This document shows, piece after piece, positions 1 to 5,715 of a stretch of 8,672 bases of DNA. The stretch covers positions 1 through 8,672 of the forward strand of contig JASHOI010000764.1 in NCBI GenBank assembly GCA_030041195.1. The letters are read 5' to 3'. The position numbers and the translations under genes are program-made. This DNA is from Streptosporangiaceae bacterium (GTDB lineage: Bacteria > Actinomycetota > Actinomycetes > Streptosporangiales > Streptosporangiaceae). How positions within the stretch are numbered: position 1 is the stretch's first letter; each line of letters starts with the position of its first letter. Below the pieces are notes generated by a model. That model had not been told where the DNA came from. It made no database searches and worked only from the letters and a program-made list of their open reading frames with translations.

Positions 1-1950
1 GGTGTTGACCTGGAGAAACTCCCCGGACATGGTCTCGCGCTTGAACAGGTTGGACACCTGCGGCTCGATGCACTCGTAGCATCCGACGATCGAGGCGATG
101 GTCGCGGTCGGGGCGATGGCGATCAGCAGCGAGTTCCGCAGCCCGGTTTGCCTGATCCGCTTGCGCAGCGCCTTCCACCGGGCCGCCTGCGTGCCCGGCA
201 CGCCCCACAGGTCCGGCTGCAGCTGGCCGGCGGCGGCGCGGGTCTGGCCGAACGCCGGGTGCGCGCCGTACTCCTTGGCCAGGTCGGCGGAGGCCTCGAG
301 CGCGGTCAGGCAGATCTCCTCGGCGATCCGCGCGGACAGCTCCCGCGCGTCGGGCGAGTCGAACGGCAGCCGCAGCGCGAAGAACACATCCTGCAGGCCC
401 ATCACGCCCAGCCCGACCGGGCGCCAGCGCGGGTTGGACGCGGCCGCCTGCTTGCTGGGGTAGAAGGTCAGGTCGATGACCCGGTCCAGGAACGGGACGG
501 CGGTCCGCACCGTGTCGCGCAGTTTGTCCCAGTCGACCCGCGGCGCGCCGCCAGGCCCGGCGCTCAGGTGGCGGGCCAGATTGATTGAGCCGAGGTTGCA
601 CACGGCCGTCTCCGCGTCCGTTGTCACCTCGGTGATCTCAGTGCACAGATTTGACAGATGCACCACGGTTCCTGGCTGGCCTGTCTGGTTGCACTTGGCG
701 TTGCAAGCGTCCTTGAACGTGATCCAGCCGTTGCCGGTCTGCGCCAGCGTGCGCATCATCTTGGCGTAAAGATCGCGCGCCTGCACCTGGCGGACGTACC
801 GGCCTTCGGCCTCGGCGGCCCGGTAGGCCGCGTCGAACGCCTCGCCCCACAGATCGGGCAGCTCGGGCACCTGGTCCGGGTCGATCAGCGACCACATCTG
901 GCCGGCCTCGACCCGGCGCATGAACTCGTCGGGGAGCCAGTTGGCGAGGTTCAGGTTGTGGGTCCGCCGGGCGTCCTCACCGGTGTTGTCGCGCAATTCG
1001 AGGAACTCCTCGATGTCGGGGTGCCAGGGCTCCAGGTAGACGCAGGCGGCGCCCTTGCGGCGCCCGCCCTGGTTCACGGCCGCGACCGACGCGTCCAGCG
1101 TCTTCAGGAACGGGACGATGCCGTTGGATTTGCCGTTCGTGCCGCGGATCAGCGCGCCGCGGGACCGCACCCGCGACCAGGAGATCCCGATCCCGCCGGA
1201 GAACTTGCTCAGCTGCGCGACCTGCGCGTACCGGGCGTAGATCGAGTCCAGGTCGTCCCGCGGGGAGTCGACAAGGAAGCAGGACGACATCTGCGGGTGG
1301 CTGGTGCCGGAGTTGAACAGCGTCGGGGAACTGGGCAGGTACGCCAGTGAGGACATCAGCCGGTAGAACCTGATCGCCTCGGCCGGTGTCTGCGACAGCC
1401 CGCAGGCCACCCGCAGCAGGAAGTACTGCGGGGTCTCGATCACCATCCGGGTGGACGGGTGCCGCAGCAGGTACCGGTCGTAGACCGTCTTGATGCCGAA
1501 GTATTCAAAGTCGCCATCGGCGTCGGCGTCGACGGCGTCATCCAGCTTGCGCGCGTTGTCCTTGACGAACCGGGCCGTCGCGTCGCCGATCAGCCCTTCG
1601 GCCTGGCCCAGCGCGACCGACTGGCTGAACGAGGCGATGCCCTGGCCGCGCACTTCCTTGCCGATGTAGCCGGCCAGCAGCCTGCCCGCCAGCCGCGAGT
1701 ACTGCGGCTCCTCCCCGGTCATCTCGGCCGCCGTCTGGATCGACAGCCGGTCCAGCTCCGCGGTGGTCGCCCCGTCGTACAGGCCGCTGATCGTCTTGGT
1801 CGCCACCCGCAGCGGATCGACCTCGTCCAGCCCGCCCGCGCACCGTTCCACGGCGCGGACAATCTTGTTTACGTCGACCGGCTCGGCGTCCCCGTTCCGC
1901 TTGCGAACCTGCATACGCGCCTGCGCGGGCCTGGCCTCGGTGACCGTCAT
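1..1950 (-). CDS. nrdA: Class I ribonucleoside-diphosphate reductase, large (alpha) subunit, 3'-truncated by the window edge
   Basis: Catalytic subunit that reduces ribonucleoside diphosphates to deoxyribonucleotides in the cytosol, using a radical supplied by a beta subunit (NrdB, not in the window). The first 650 residues are present without a stop; family members are usually about 750-950 residues, so the C-terminal redox cysteines are missing here. An ATP-cone allosteric domain occupies about residues 12-100 (VRKRNGDAEPVDVNKI). The three active-site cysteines are visible: C224 in MSSCFL, C436 in SNLCTEI with N434 and E438, and C451 in AVCNLGSINL. Near the cut end, GCYECIEPQVSNLFKRETMSGEF matches the class I pattern IEPxxSNxxxRxxxSGEF, which argues against B12-dependent class II NrdJ. 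The ATG at 1950 was chosen because GAGGAG lies 7 nt upstream and the ATP cone follows directly. A cobalamin riboswitch and an NrdR-box pair lie upstream, as in Streptomyces nrdABS. No frameshift was seen. Confidence 0.95.
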   Translation of the reverse strand, partial: MTVTEARPAQARMQVRKRNGDAEPVDVNKIVRAVERCAGGLDEVDPLRVATKTISGLYDGATTAELDRLSIQTAAEMTGEEPQYSRLAGRLLAGYIGKEVRGQGIASFSQSVALGQAEGLIGDATARFVKDNARKLDDAVDADADGDFEYFGIKTVYDRYLLRHPSTRMVIETPQYFLLRVACGLSQTPAEAIRFYRLMSSLAYLPSSPTLFNSGTSHPQMSSCFLVDSPRDDLDSIYARYAQVAQLSKFSGGIGISWSRVRSRGALIRGTNGKSNGIVPFLKTLDASVAAVNQGGRRKGAACVYLEPWHPDIEEFLELRDNTGEDARRTHNLNLANWLPDEFMRRVEAGQMWSLIDPDQVPELPDLWGEAFDAAYRAAEAEGRYVRQVQARDLYAKMMRTLAQTGNGWITFKDACNAKCNQTGQPGTVVHLSNLCTEITEVTTDAETAVCNLGSINLARHLSAGPGGAPRVDWDKLRDTVRTAVPFLDRVIDLTFYPSKQAAASNPRWRPVGLGVMGLQDVFFALRLPFDSPDARELSARIAEEICLTALEASADLAKEYGAHPAFGQTRAAAGQLQPDLWGVPGTQAARWKALRKRIRQTGLRNSLLIAIAPTATIASIVGCYECIEPQVSNLFKRETMSGEFLQVNT

Positions 1951-2066
1951 CGCACTCTCCTCGCGAGCTCGCTCCCCATGGCGCCGATCACGCGAAGACA
2001 GGGCAAGGCCAGCGGCGTGCACGCGGCAGGTCGCCGGGCCCGTCAGCCGTCCCGCGCGGCCGGAGC

Positions 2067-2091
2067 CGCCGCGCGCCCCTCGCGCGCGGCG
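2067..2091 (-). terminator. GC hairpin after the cobalamin aptamer (candidate expression platform)
   Basis: A perfect 10-bp inverted repeat (CGCCGCGCGC, 5-nt loop, GCGCGCGGCG) starts within 2 nt of the 3' strand of riboswitch helix P1. It has no U-tract, as is usual for actinobacterial terminators. Its position suggests that ligand binding permits or stabilises this stem and stops transcription before nrdA, 117 nt downstream. The mechanism is inferred; the inverted repeat is seen directly. Confidence 0.6.
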
Positions 2092-2092
2092 C

Positions 2093-2302
2093 GCTGGCAG
2101 GTCTTCGGACTCGCGGGCAGAGCGCGCACGCGCGCTTCCTACTGACCGTCGCTTCCCAGGCCGCAAGCCCAGTGCTGTCGGTGCCGCGCATCTTCGCGTG
2201 GCCCCGGACGGCTGTCGTTCCCGCTCACCGCTGCGGGGCAGTCCCGGAATTACACCGGGTTCCCTCTTGCCTCCGCGAACCTGGAGGGCCCGCGGAACCA
2301 GC
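2093..2302 (-). promoter_or_regulatory. Adenosylcobalamin (B12) riboswitch in the nrdA leader
   Basis: Read on the minus strand, this holds the conserved cobalamin-aptamer elements in the right order: GAGGGAACCCGGTG (2253-2266), GCCCCGCAGCGGTGAGCGGG (2220-2239), and the B12 box AGTCCGAAGACCTGCC (2096-2111). GCTGG at the 5' end (2298-2302) can pair with CCAGC at the 3' end (2093-2097) to close helix P1. The leader lies entirely between the nrdA promoter and the nrdA start. In Streptomyces the same arrangement lets coenzyme B12 shut off the oxygen-dependent class I reductase when the B12-dependent class II enzyme can work. By that parallel, this genome should also carry nrdJ elsewhere. Confidence 0.93.
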
Positions 2303-2310
2303 TGCGGGCA

Positions 2311-2357
2311 ACACCATATGTGGGTGACCCCGCAAGACCAAGCACCACATGTCGTGC
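2311..2357 (-). promoter_or_regulatory. nrdA promoter with a pair of NrdR boxes
   Basis: Two 16-bp sites resemble the NrdR consensus acaCWATATaTWGTgt: one starting at 2311 (ACACCATATGTGGGTG) and one starting at 2342 (GCACCACATGTCGTGC). Each matches about 10 of 16 positions. Their starts are 31 bp apart, three helical turns, which is the spacing expected for NrdR pairs. On the minus strand a -10-like TATGGT (2313-2318) lies inside the proximal box, with a weak -35 TTGGTC (2336-2341) at 17 nt. Transcription would begin just before the riboswitch. NrdR, a dATP/ATP-sensing repressor, is not encoded in the window. Confidence 0.55.
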
Positions 2358-2419
2358 CGGCGTGTCGCGCAAATTACTCGATGGATTCGCGCGCCTGCTC
2401 TCGCGGCGCCCCAACGAGA

Positions 2420-2434
2420 CGCGGCCTGGCCGCG
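2420..2434 (-). terminator. Candidate terminator after the Fur-family gene
   Basis: CGCGGCC-T-GGCCGCG is a perfect interrupted palindrome starting 14 nt after the stop codon of the Fur-family gene. It could form a short, very GC-rich hairpin (about 6 bp with a 3-nt loop). No U-tract follows. It would separate the sodF-fur transcript from the nrdA promoter downstream. Confidence 0.4.
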
Positions 2435-2447
2435 CCTGGGTTCGTCG

Positions 2448-2909
2448 CTACTGGCAGGAGGCGCACAGGCCGGTCACCGCGAACCGGTGCGGGGCGATGG
2501 CGAACCCGTACCGTGCGGCAACGACCTGGGCGAGGTCGTCGAACAGCTCGTCGGGCACTTCGGTCATCGCGCCGCACCGCTCGCAGACGATGTGGCCGTG
2601 GGCCGCGGAGGCGAGGTGATAGGCGGCCGGCCCGCCGCCCAGGTAGGTGCGGTCAACTATGCCGAGCCGGACGAGTTCGTCGAGGTTGCGGTAGATCGTG
2701 CTGATGTTGACGTCCGGCGCTTGGGCCTGCACAGCGGCGGCCAGTTCCTCGGCGCTGCGGTGGCTGCCCTCGCTGAACAGCACCTGTAGCAGGAGCCGAC
2801 GCGCCGGTGTGGCCCGCCCGCCTGCCTCGCGCATCCGGGCCAGAACCTGTTCGACGCCATCGCGGTCAGCGACCGCCGCCGACCGGCCGTTAGCCCGGGA
2901 CTGCTTCAT
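2448..2909 (-). CDS. Fur-family metal-dependent repressor, probably Nur-type
   Basis: A 153-residue protein of normal Fur-family length. Residues about 18-90 form the winged-helix DNA-binding domain; the recognition-helix stretch DVNISTIYRNLDEL (66-79) is highly typical. The C-terminal metal/dimerisation domain has H98, H104 and H106 (YHLASAAHGHIVCERC), plus two CxxC pairs, C109/C112 and C149/C152, expected to hold structural zinc. The pattern VNIST-YR-L...LG-G...YHLA...H-H-VC--C resembles Streptomyces Nur, but Zur shares much of it, so protein sequence alone does not fix the metal. The Nur assignment rests mainly on the four TTGCAA-N5-TTGCAA-type sites nearby and on linkage to sodF, a known Nur target. 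The ATG at 2909 has only a weak AGG ahead of it; a -10-like TATCCT lies 6 nt upstream, so the mRNA may be leaderless. It lies 68 bp downstream of the 86-residue gene and may also be read from the sodF promoter. Confidence 0.9.
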   Translation of the reverse strand: MKQSRANGRSAAVADRDGVEQVLARMREAGGRATPARRLLLQVLFSEGSHRSAEELAAAVQAQAPDVNISTIYRNLDELVRLGIVDRTYLGGGPAAYHLASAAHGHIVCERCGAMTEVPDELFDDLAQVVAARYGFAIAPHRFAVTGLCASCQ

Positions 2910-2915
2910 GGCCTA

Positions 2916-2974
2916 AGGATAGGCGGTTCGCCACGCATACGGACGACGCATACGCTGCTGCAACTCGCTCGCAC
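2916..2974 (-). promoter_or_regulatory. Fur-family gene promoter region with a weak Nur-like site
   Basis: The gap between the 86-residue gene and the regulator contains TATCCT (2916-2921), a possible -10 placed 6 nt before the ATG. It also has two exact copies of ACGCATACG (2933-2941 and 2946-2954, period 13), and CTGCAA-CTCGC-TCGCAC (2958-2974), a degraded version of the 6-5-6 operator found at the other promoters (9 of 12 half-site positions). No good -35 was found. Autoregulation is an inference. Confidence 0.3.
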
Positions 2975-2977
2975 AAG

Positions 2978-3238
2978 CTACAGATTCATGACCTGGGCCG
3001 CGATCTGCAGGCTGATGTCGGCAGCCACGTCATCGACGGAGCGGTTCTCGTAGCGGGCGAGCAGCGCAACCGCGAGGTCCGCGAGGAACATGAACCCGGC
3101 GGCCTTCGTCCTGTCATCGAGACCGCACAGCAAGGCGTCCGCGCTGGCCAGGTCCCCTCGGTGCCGGGCAGCGATGATCCCGGCCCCGGCCTGCGCCGCC
3201 TCGGCCGTGGCGAAGAACGATGCCGCGGCGTCGCTCAT
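2978..3238 (-). CDS. Small protein of unknown function, translationally coupled to sodF
   Basis: An 86-residue protein that I do not recognise. It is rich in alanine and predicted largely helical, has no convincing signal peptide, and has one moderately hydrophobic stretch (AAGFMFLADLAVALLARY, 46-63) with a central aspartate, so probably not a membrane segment. There is a single cysteine (C38). The start is the ATG at 3238-3236, which shares its A with the sodF stop codon (TGATG). No ribosome-binding site is visible inside the end of sodF, so translation probably depends on reinitiation after sodF. A longer reading from 3322 would overlap sodF heavily and is unlikely. The coupling suggests a role tied to SOD or to the same metal response; it would share the Nur-like control of sodF. 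Confidence 0.7.
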   Translation of the reverse strand: MSDAAASFFATAEAAQAGAGIIAARHRGDLASADALLCGLDDRTKAAGFMFLADLAVALLARYENRSVDDVAADISLQIAAQVMNL

Positions 3239-3864
3239 CAGCCCGCTGGCGAGGCCTGCGAACCAGCAGCCTTCGCGGCCTGATACCGACGGGCGACGTC
3301 GGGCCAGTTGACCACGCTCCACAGCCGGTCGACGTAGTCCGGGCGAACGTTCTTGTACTGCAGGTAGTAGGCGTGCTCCCAGGCGTCGAAAACCAGCACC
3401 GGCGTGGACGCGATGCCGACATTGCCGTGGTGGTCATAGAGCTGCTCGATGATCAGCCGGCCCGACACCGGCTCATAGCCCAGCACGCCCCAGCCCGAGC
3501 CCTGAACCCCGGTCGTGGCCGTCGTCAGCCGCTTGCTGAACGCCTCGAATGACCCGAAGTACTCATTGATCGCGTCGGCGAGCTCTCCGTCCGGCCGGTC
3601 GCCACCGTCAGGTGAGAGGTTCTTCCAAAAGATCGAGTGCAGTATGTGCCCGGAAAGGTTGAACGCGAGAGTCTTCTCCAGGCCCACCGTCGTCGTCGGG
3701 CTGGCCGACTCCCCGGCCTCGGCGAGCTGCTCGAGGGTGTCGTTGGCGCCCTTGACGTAGGCAGCGTGGTGCTTGTCATGGTGCAGTTCCATGATCTGGC
3801 CGATCAACGCCGGCTCAAGCGCGCTGTAGTCATAAGGAAGGTCGGGGAGGGTGTACACGGCCAT
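3238..3864 (-). CDS. sodF: Iron/manganese-type superoxide dismutase, SodF-like
   Basis: Cytoplasmic enzyme converting superoxide to oxygen and hydrogen peroxide; 208 residues, normal for the family. The alpha-hairpin domain covers about 1-85 and the alpha/beta domain about 90-200. The metal ligands are H28 (ELHHDKHH), H76 (GHILHSIFW), D160 and H164 ([11 protein letters not shown]); Y36 is the gateway tyrosine. H145 in YDHHGN sits where mycobacterial and Streptomyces iron enzymes have His and manganese enzymes usually have Gln, so iron is the likelier metal. The segments [16 protein letters not shown] and YEPVSGRLI closely resemble Streptomyces SodF. ATG 3864 is supported by AAGGAG 7 nt upstream. 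A TATAGT -10 overlapped by a Nur-type site lies about 115 bp upstream. In Streptomyces, Ni-loaded Nur represses sodF so that nickel SOD replaces it; the same logic is expected here. No nickel SOD gene is in the window. Confidence 0.93.
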   Translation of the reverse strand: MAVYTLPDLPYDYSALEPALIGQIMELHHDKHHAAYVKGANDTLEQLAEAGESASPTTTVGLEKTLAFNLSGHILHSIFWKNLSPDGGDRPDGELADAINEYFGSFEAFSKRLTTATTGVQGSGWGVLGYEPVSGRLIIEQLYDHHGNVGIASTPVLVFDAWEHAYYLQYKNVRPDYVDRLWSVVNWPDVARRYQAAKAAGSQASPAG

Positions 3865-3877
3865 GCGTGGCTCCTTA

Positions 3878-3905
3878 TCCGCCGTCTCGTTTGTCCGCCG
3901 TCTCG
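3878..3905. repeat. 12-bp direct repeat in the sodF leader
   Basis: TCCGCCGTCTCG occurs at 3878-3889 and again at 3894-3905, 16 bp apart. In the sodF mRNA this gives two CGAGACGGCGGA copies, the second adjoining the AAGGAG ribosome-binding site. It could be a leader element affecting translation or a chance duplication. Confidence 0.6.
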
Positions 3906-3971
3906 GTCACCCCGCGGGCGGGCTCGCGCCGCCGAGGTTGCGAGGAACTACCAGCTGCTTACAAGTACCAG

Positions 3972-3993
3972 TTGCAATATGGTCGCAACTATA
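3972..3993 (-). promoter_or_regulatory. sodF promoter with Nur-type operator (site A)
   Basis: TTGCAA-TATGG-TCGCAA at 3972-3988 matches 11 of 12 half-site positions of the Streptomyces Nur box tTGCaa-N5-ttGCAA. On the minus strand a TATAGT -10 (3988-3993) directly abuts and overlaps it by one base, so the site covers the transcription start region; a bound repressor would block RNA polymerase. No consensus -35 is visible. On the minus strand it differs from site B (plus strand) at only one of 17 positions. Confidence 0.75.
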
Positions 3994-4016
3994 CAGTCAG
4001 CCTGGCCGCGGGGGCA

Positions 4017-4047
4017 GGCCCGGCCGTCCATTAGCGATGGCCGGGCC
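4017..4047 (-). terminator. Hairpin terminator after the MucR-like gene
   Basis: GGCCCGGCC (4017-4025) and GGCCGGGCC (4039-4047) form a perfect 9-bp stem, extendable by about 3 further pairs into the 13-nt loop. It begins 13 nt after the stop of the zinc-finger gene and ends 24 nt before the sodF -10, so it would insulate sodF from readthrough. There is no U-tract. Confidence 0.6.
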
Positions 4048-4060
4048 GCGCGCCGGGCGG

Positions 4061-4621
4061 TCACCGCGCCCGCGCCTCGCGCAGAAGCCAGCGCGCCCAG
4101 TCGCTGCCCTGCCAGCCCGCGGCGGCGGTGACGATGATCGTCCAGCCTTCTGACCTGCCCGGCCGCAGGGCGAGGCACTCTTCGTCGGCGCCGCTCCGCG
4201 GCGCAATGCCGTGGCCGCCTGCACGCTGCTTCATGTCTCGGCTCTCGGCCGGGCCGCCGGGCCGGCCGGCCGGGCCGGTGCCAGCAGCGGTGGCGGCCTT
4301 TGGATCACCTGGATCACCTGGATCACCGGCCCGGCCCCCGCGCCGGGCCGGGCGCGCTGCGACCAGCGCGGTGGCCCGCGGCAGCCGCATGGCTTCCCGG
4401 TAGGTGCCGGCGGTGTGGCCGTGCACCCGCACATGGACGCCAAGCGAGACGAACCACTCACCGCAAAGGTGGCAGCACAGCCGGCCGGTCCCCTCCTCCG
4501 CGACCAGCCGGCCAGGAGGCGCGTGCAGGCCGGTTCCGTCCGGCAAGGACCACAGGTGCCCGTGCCGCCCCGGAGCCCCGGGCCGCGGCCACGGGCCGAC
4601 GGTGCCTGGCACGGCTGTCAC
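4061..4621 (-). CDS. MucR/Ros-like zinc-finger protein
   Basis: A 186-residue protein. The recognisable part is residues about 22-90, holding CHLCGEWFVSLGVHVRVHGH: C50-x2-C53-x9-H63-x3-H67, followed by TAGTYREAMRLPRATALVA. This matches the Ros/MucR-type finger seen in many actinobacterial putative regulators (C-x2-CG-x-F-x2-LG-x-H...HG-TA-YR). It may bind DNA, but the target is unknown. A proline/glycine linker with (GDP)3 follows at about 99-107, then a C-terminal segment with EGWTIIVTAAAGWQGSDWARWLL (158-180) that I cannot assign. The GTG at 4621 was chosen because GGAGG lies 5 nt upstream; the reading frame stays open to 4798, but a longer start would place the operator at 4663-4679 inside the gene. 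It stands alone on its transcript, divergent from the methyltransferase. Confidence 0.72.
   Translation of the reverse strand: MTAVPGTVGPWPRPGAPGRHGHLWSLPDGTGLHAPPGRLVAEEGTGRLCCHLCGEWFVSLGVHVRVHGHTAGTYREAMRLPRATALVAARPARRGGRAGDPGDPGDPKAATAAGTGPAGRPGGPAESRDMKQRAGGHGIAPRSGADEECLALRPGRSEGWTIIVTAAAGWQGSDWARWLLREARAR
4302..4327. repeat. Three tandem GGATCACCT units inside the MucR-like gene
   Basis: Three 9-bp copies of GGATCACCT (the last ends CC plus a diverging base) encode Gly-Asp-Pro three times on the minus strand. They sit in the linker between the zinc finger and the C-terminal segment. Being in frame, changes in copy number would alter linker length without a frameshift. Confidence 0.8.
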
Positions 4622-4662
4622 ACCCACCTCCGGAGCACGGGCGGCATGAGGGCCGCCCCTTA

Positions 4663-4693
4663 TTGCGACCACATTGCAACTACGTCGATTATG
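4663..4693 (-). promoter_or_regulatory. Promoter of the MucR-like gene with Nur-type operator (site B)
   Basis: TTGCGA-CCACA-TTGCAA at 4663-4679 is an 11-of-12 match to the Nur half-sites. On the minus strand a -10-like CATAAT (4688-4693) sits 8 bp upstream of the site, so the site would lie just past the transcription start, 42 bp before the GTG. No -35 consensus was found. On the plus strand the site is preceded by CTTA exactly as site C is, so it might also influence rightward transcription. Confidence 0.65.
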
Positions 4694-4829
4694 CAGTGAC
4701 ATCCGGCCCGCGGCTACAGGCAGGCCACGGGCGGGACGCGCGGCGACGCCGGGGCCAGTGCTACGCCAGCGGCCACAGCGCCGGGCCCCCGCCATCATCG
4801 GGAATGGCCGACACGACGCCCGGCGCTTA

Positions 4830-4869
4830 TTGCGACTTCTTTGCAGTTAGCGCTCGTGCACGTTATTTT
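4830..4869 (+). promoter_or_regulatory. Methyltransferase-CDF promoter with Nur-type operator (site C)
   Basis: TTGCGA-CTTCT-TTGCAG at 4830-4846 matches 10 of 12 Nur half-site positions. Its right half TTGCAG (4841-4846) can serve as -35, with a 17-nt spacer to TATTTT (4864-4869) and 7 nt to the ATG at 4877. That geometry predicts a leaderless mRNA and a repressor site covering the -35. Confidence 0.65.
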
Positions 4870-4876
4870 GAAGCGC

Positions 4877-5677
4877 ATGACGACCCGCGCAGAACGGTCA
4901 TCGGATAACCGCGAACCGGCGGCGGACGAAACGGGAGATGTCTCCGGCCAGATCCGTGCCTTCTGGGACGAGGACGCGACGGTCTATGACAGGTCGCCGT
5001 CGCACTATCCGAAGCGGCCGCAGGAGCAGGCCGCGTGGGCCGCGGCCCTGCGACGGCTGCTGCCGCCGCCACCGGCGACCATCCTGGATGCCGGCGCTGG
5101 CACCGGGTTCTTGTCGCTGCTGCTGGCTGGCCAGGGCTACGACGTCACCGCCGTGGATCTGTCCCCGGGTATGCTCGGCCGGCTGCAGGCAAAGGCCGCT
5201 GAGCGAGGGCTGAGCATTCGGGCCGTCGAGGCGGACGCACTGGCCCCGCCCCCCGGCAACTTCGACGCGGTGGTGGAGCGCCACTTGCTGTGGACGTTGC
5301 CCGATCCTGGAGCAGCGCTGGCCGCGTGGCACCAAGTGGCACCCCAGGGCCGCCTGGTGCTGATCGAGGGCACCTGGGGCGCCGCAGACGCGGTGAGCTC
5401 ACAGCGCTGGCGGGCGCAGGCACGTCGCCTGGTCGAGCGCGTCCGGGGCGCAGAACCCAGCCATCACGACCACTACAGCGACCGGATCCAGCGTGCGCTG
5501 CCGCACGGCCGCGGCCTGAGCACCGCCGACGCCGTCGCCCTGGTGCAAGCAAGCCCGTGGGGGCAGGCCCGCCTGGAGCGGCTGCGGGACGTCGAATGGG
5601 CGATCCTCGACGGGCGCGGGCTCCTGGACGAACTGCTCGGCACCCACCCCCGGTGGGCCGTGGTGGCCGGCCGCTAG
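4877..5677 (+). CDS. Class I SAM-dependent methyltransferase, substrate unknown
   Basis: A 266-residue soluble protein with a Rossmann methyltransferase core at about residues 30-170. FWDEDATVYDRSPSHYP (29-45) is the usual N-terminal entry motif. Motif I is ILDAGAGTGF (69-78), the ribose-binding acidic residue is D94 in AVDLSP, motif II-like EADAL covers 118-122, and FDAVVERHLLWTLPDP (129-144) is the post-I/motif III region. The C-terminal third carries a histidine-rich SHHDHY (195-200), which could bind metal or substrate. The start is ATG 4877: frames open upstream exist, but the operator and -10 lie immediately before this ATG. The CDF gene follows after 38 bp on the same strand and is probably co-transcribed. 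Nothing in the sequence fixes the substrate; placement under a Nur-type site suggests methylation of a small molecule or metallophore, or another job in metal starvation. Confidence 0.85.
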   Translation: MTTRAERSSDNREPAADETGDVSGQIRAFWDEDATVYDRSPSHYPKRPQEQAAWAAALRRLLPPPPATILDAGAGTGFLSLLLAGQGYDVTAVDLSPGMLGRLQAKAAERGLSIRAVEADALAPPPGNFDAVVERHLLWTLPDPGAALAAWHQVAPQGRLVLIEGTWGAADAVSSQRWRAQARRLVERVRGAEPSHHDHYSDRIQRALPHGRGLSTADAVALVQASPWGQARLERLRDVEWAILDGRGLLDELLGTHPRWAVVAGR

Positions 5678-5715
5678 AGCTTCCCAGGCCGGGCCGGCGC
5701 GGCCATGCTGGCTGG

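Noticed and set aside
1..1950. Class II (B12-dependent) NrdJ as the identity of the reductase
   Set aside because: The active-site blocks SNLCTEI and CNLGSINL and the IEPxxSN...SGEF block are of class I type; the B12 link is through the leader RNA only.
658..2145. Long plus-strand frames of about 230 codons across the nrdA region
   Set aside because: They are antisense to an intact nrdA with all catalytic motifs; their products are low-complexity and arise from high GC content.
2448..2909. Zur or CatR/PerR as the regulator identity
   Set aside because: Not excluded by the protein alone, but the nearby operators fit the 6-5-6 Nur box, and sodF is a typical Nur target.
4061..4798. A 245-residue start for the MucR-like gene
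   Set aside because: It would put the operator and -10 inside the gene; GTG 4621 has a good GGAGG.
4300..4908. A plus-strand frame across the divergent promoter region
   Set aside because: Antisense to the zinc-finger gene, with Arg/Pro/Ala-rich product and no domain.
5660..5715. GGCCGG-rich complementarity between the methyltransferase and CDF genes as a terminator
   Set aside because: The pairing is short and imperfect and such runs are common at this GC content; co-transcription remains more likely.
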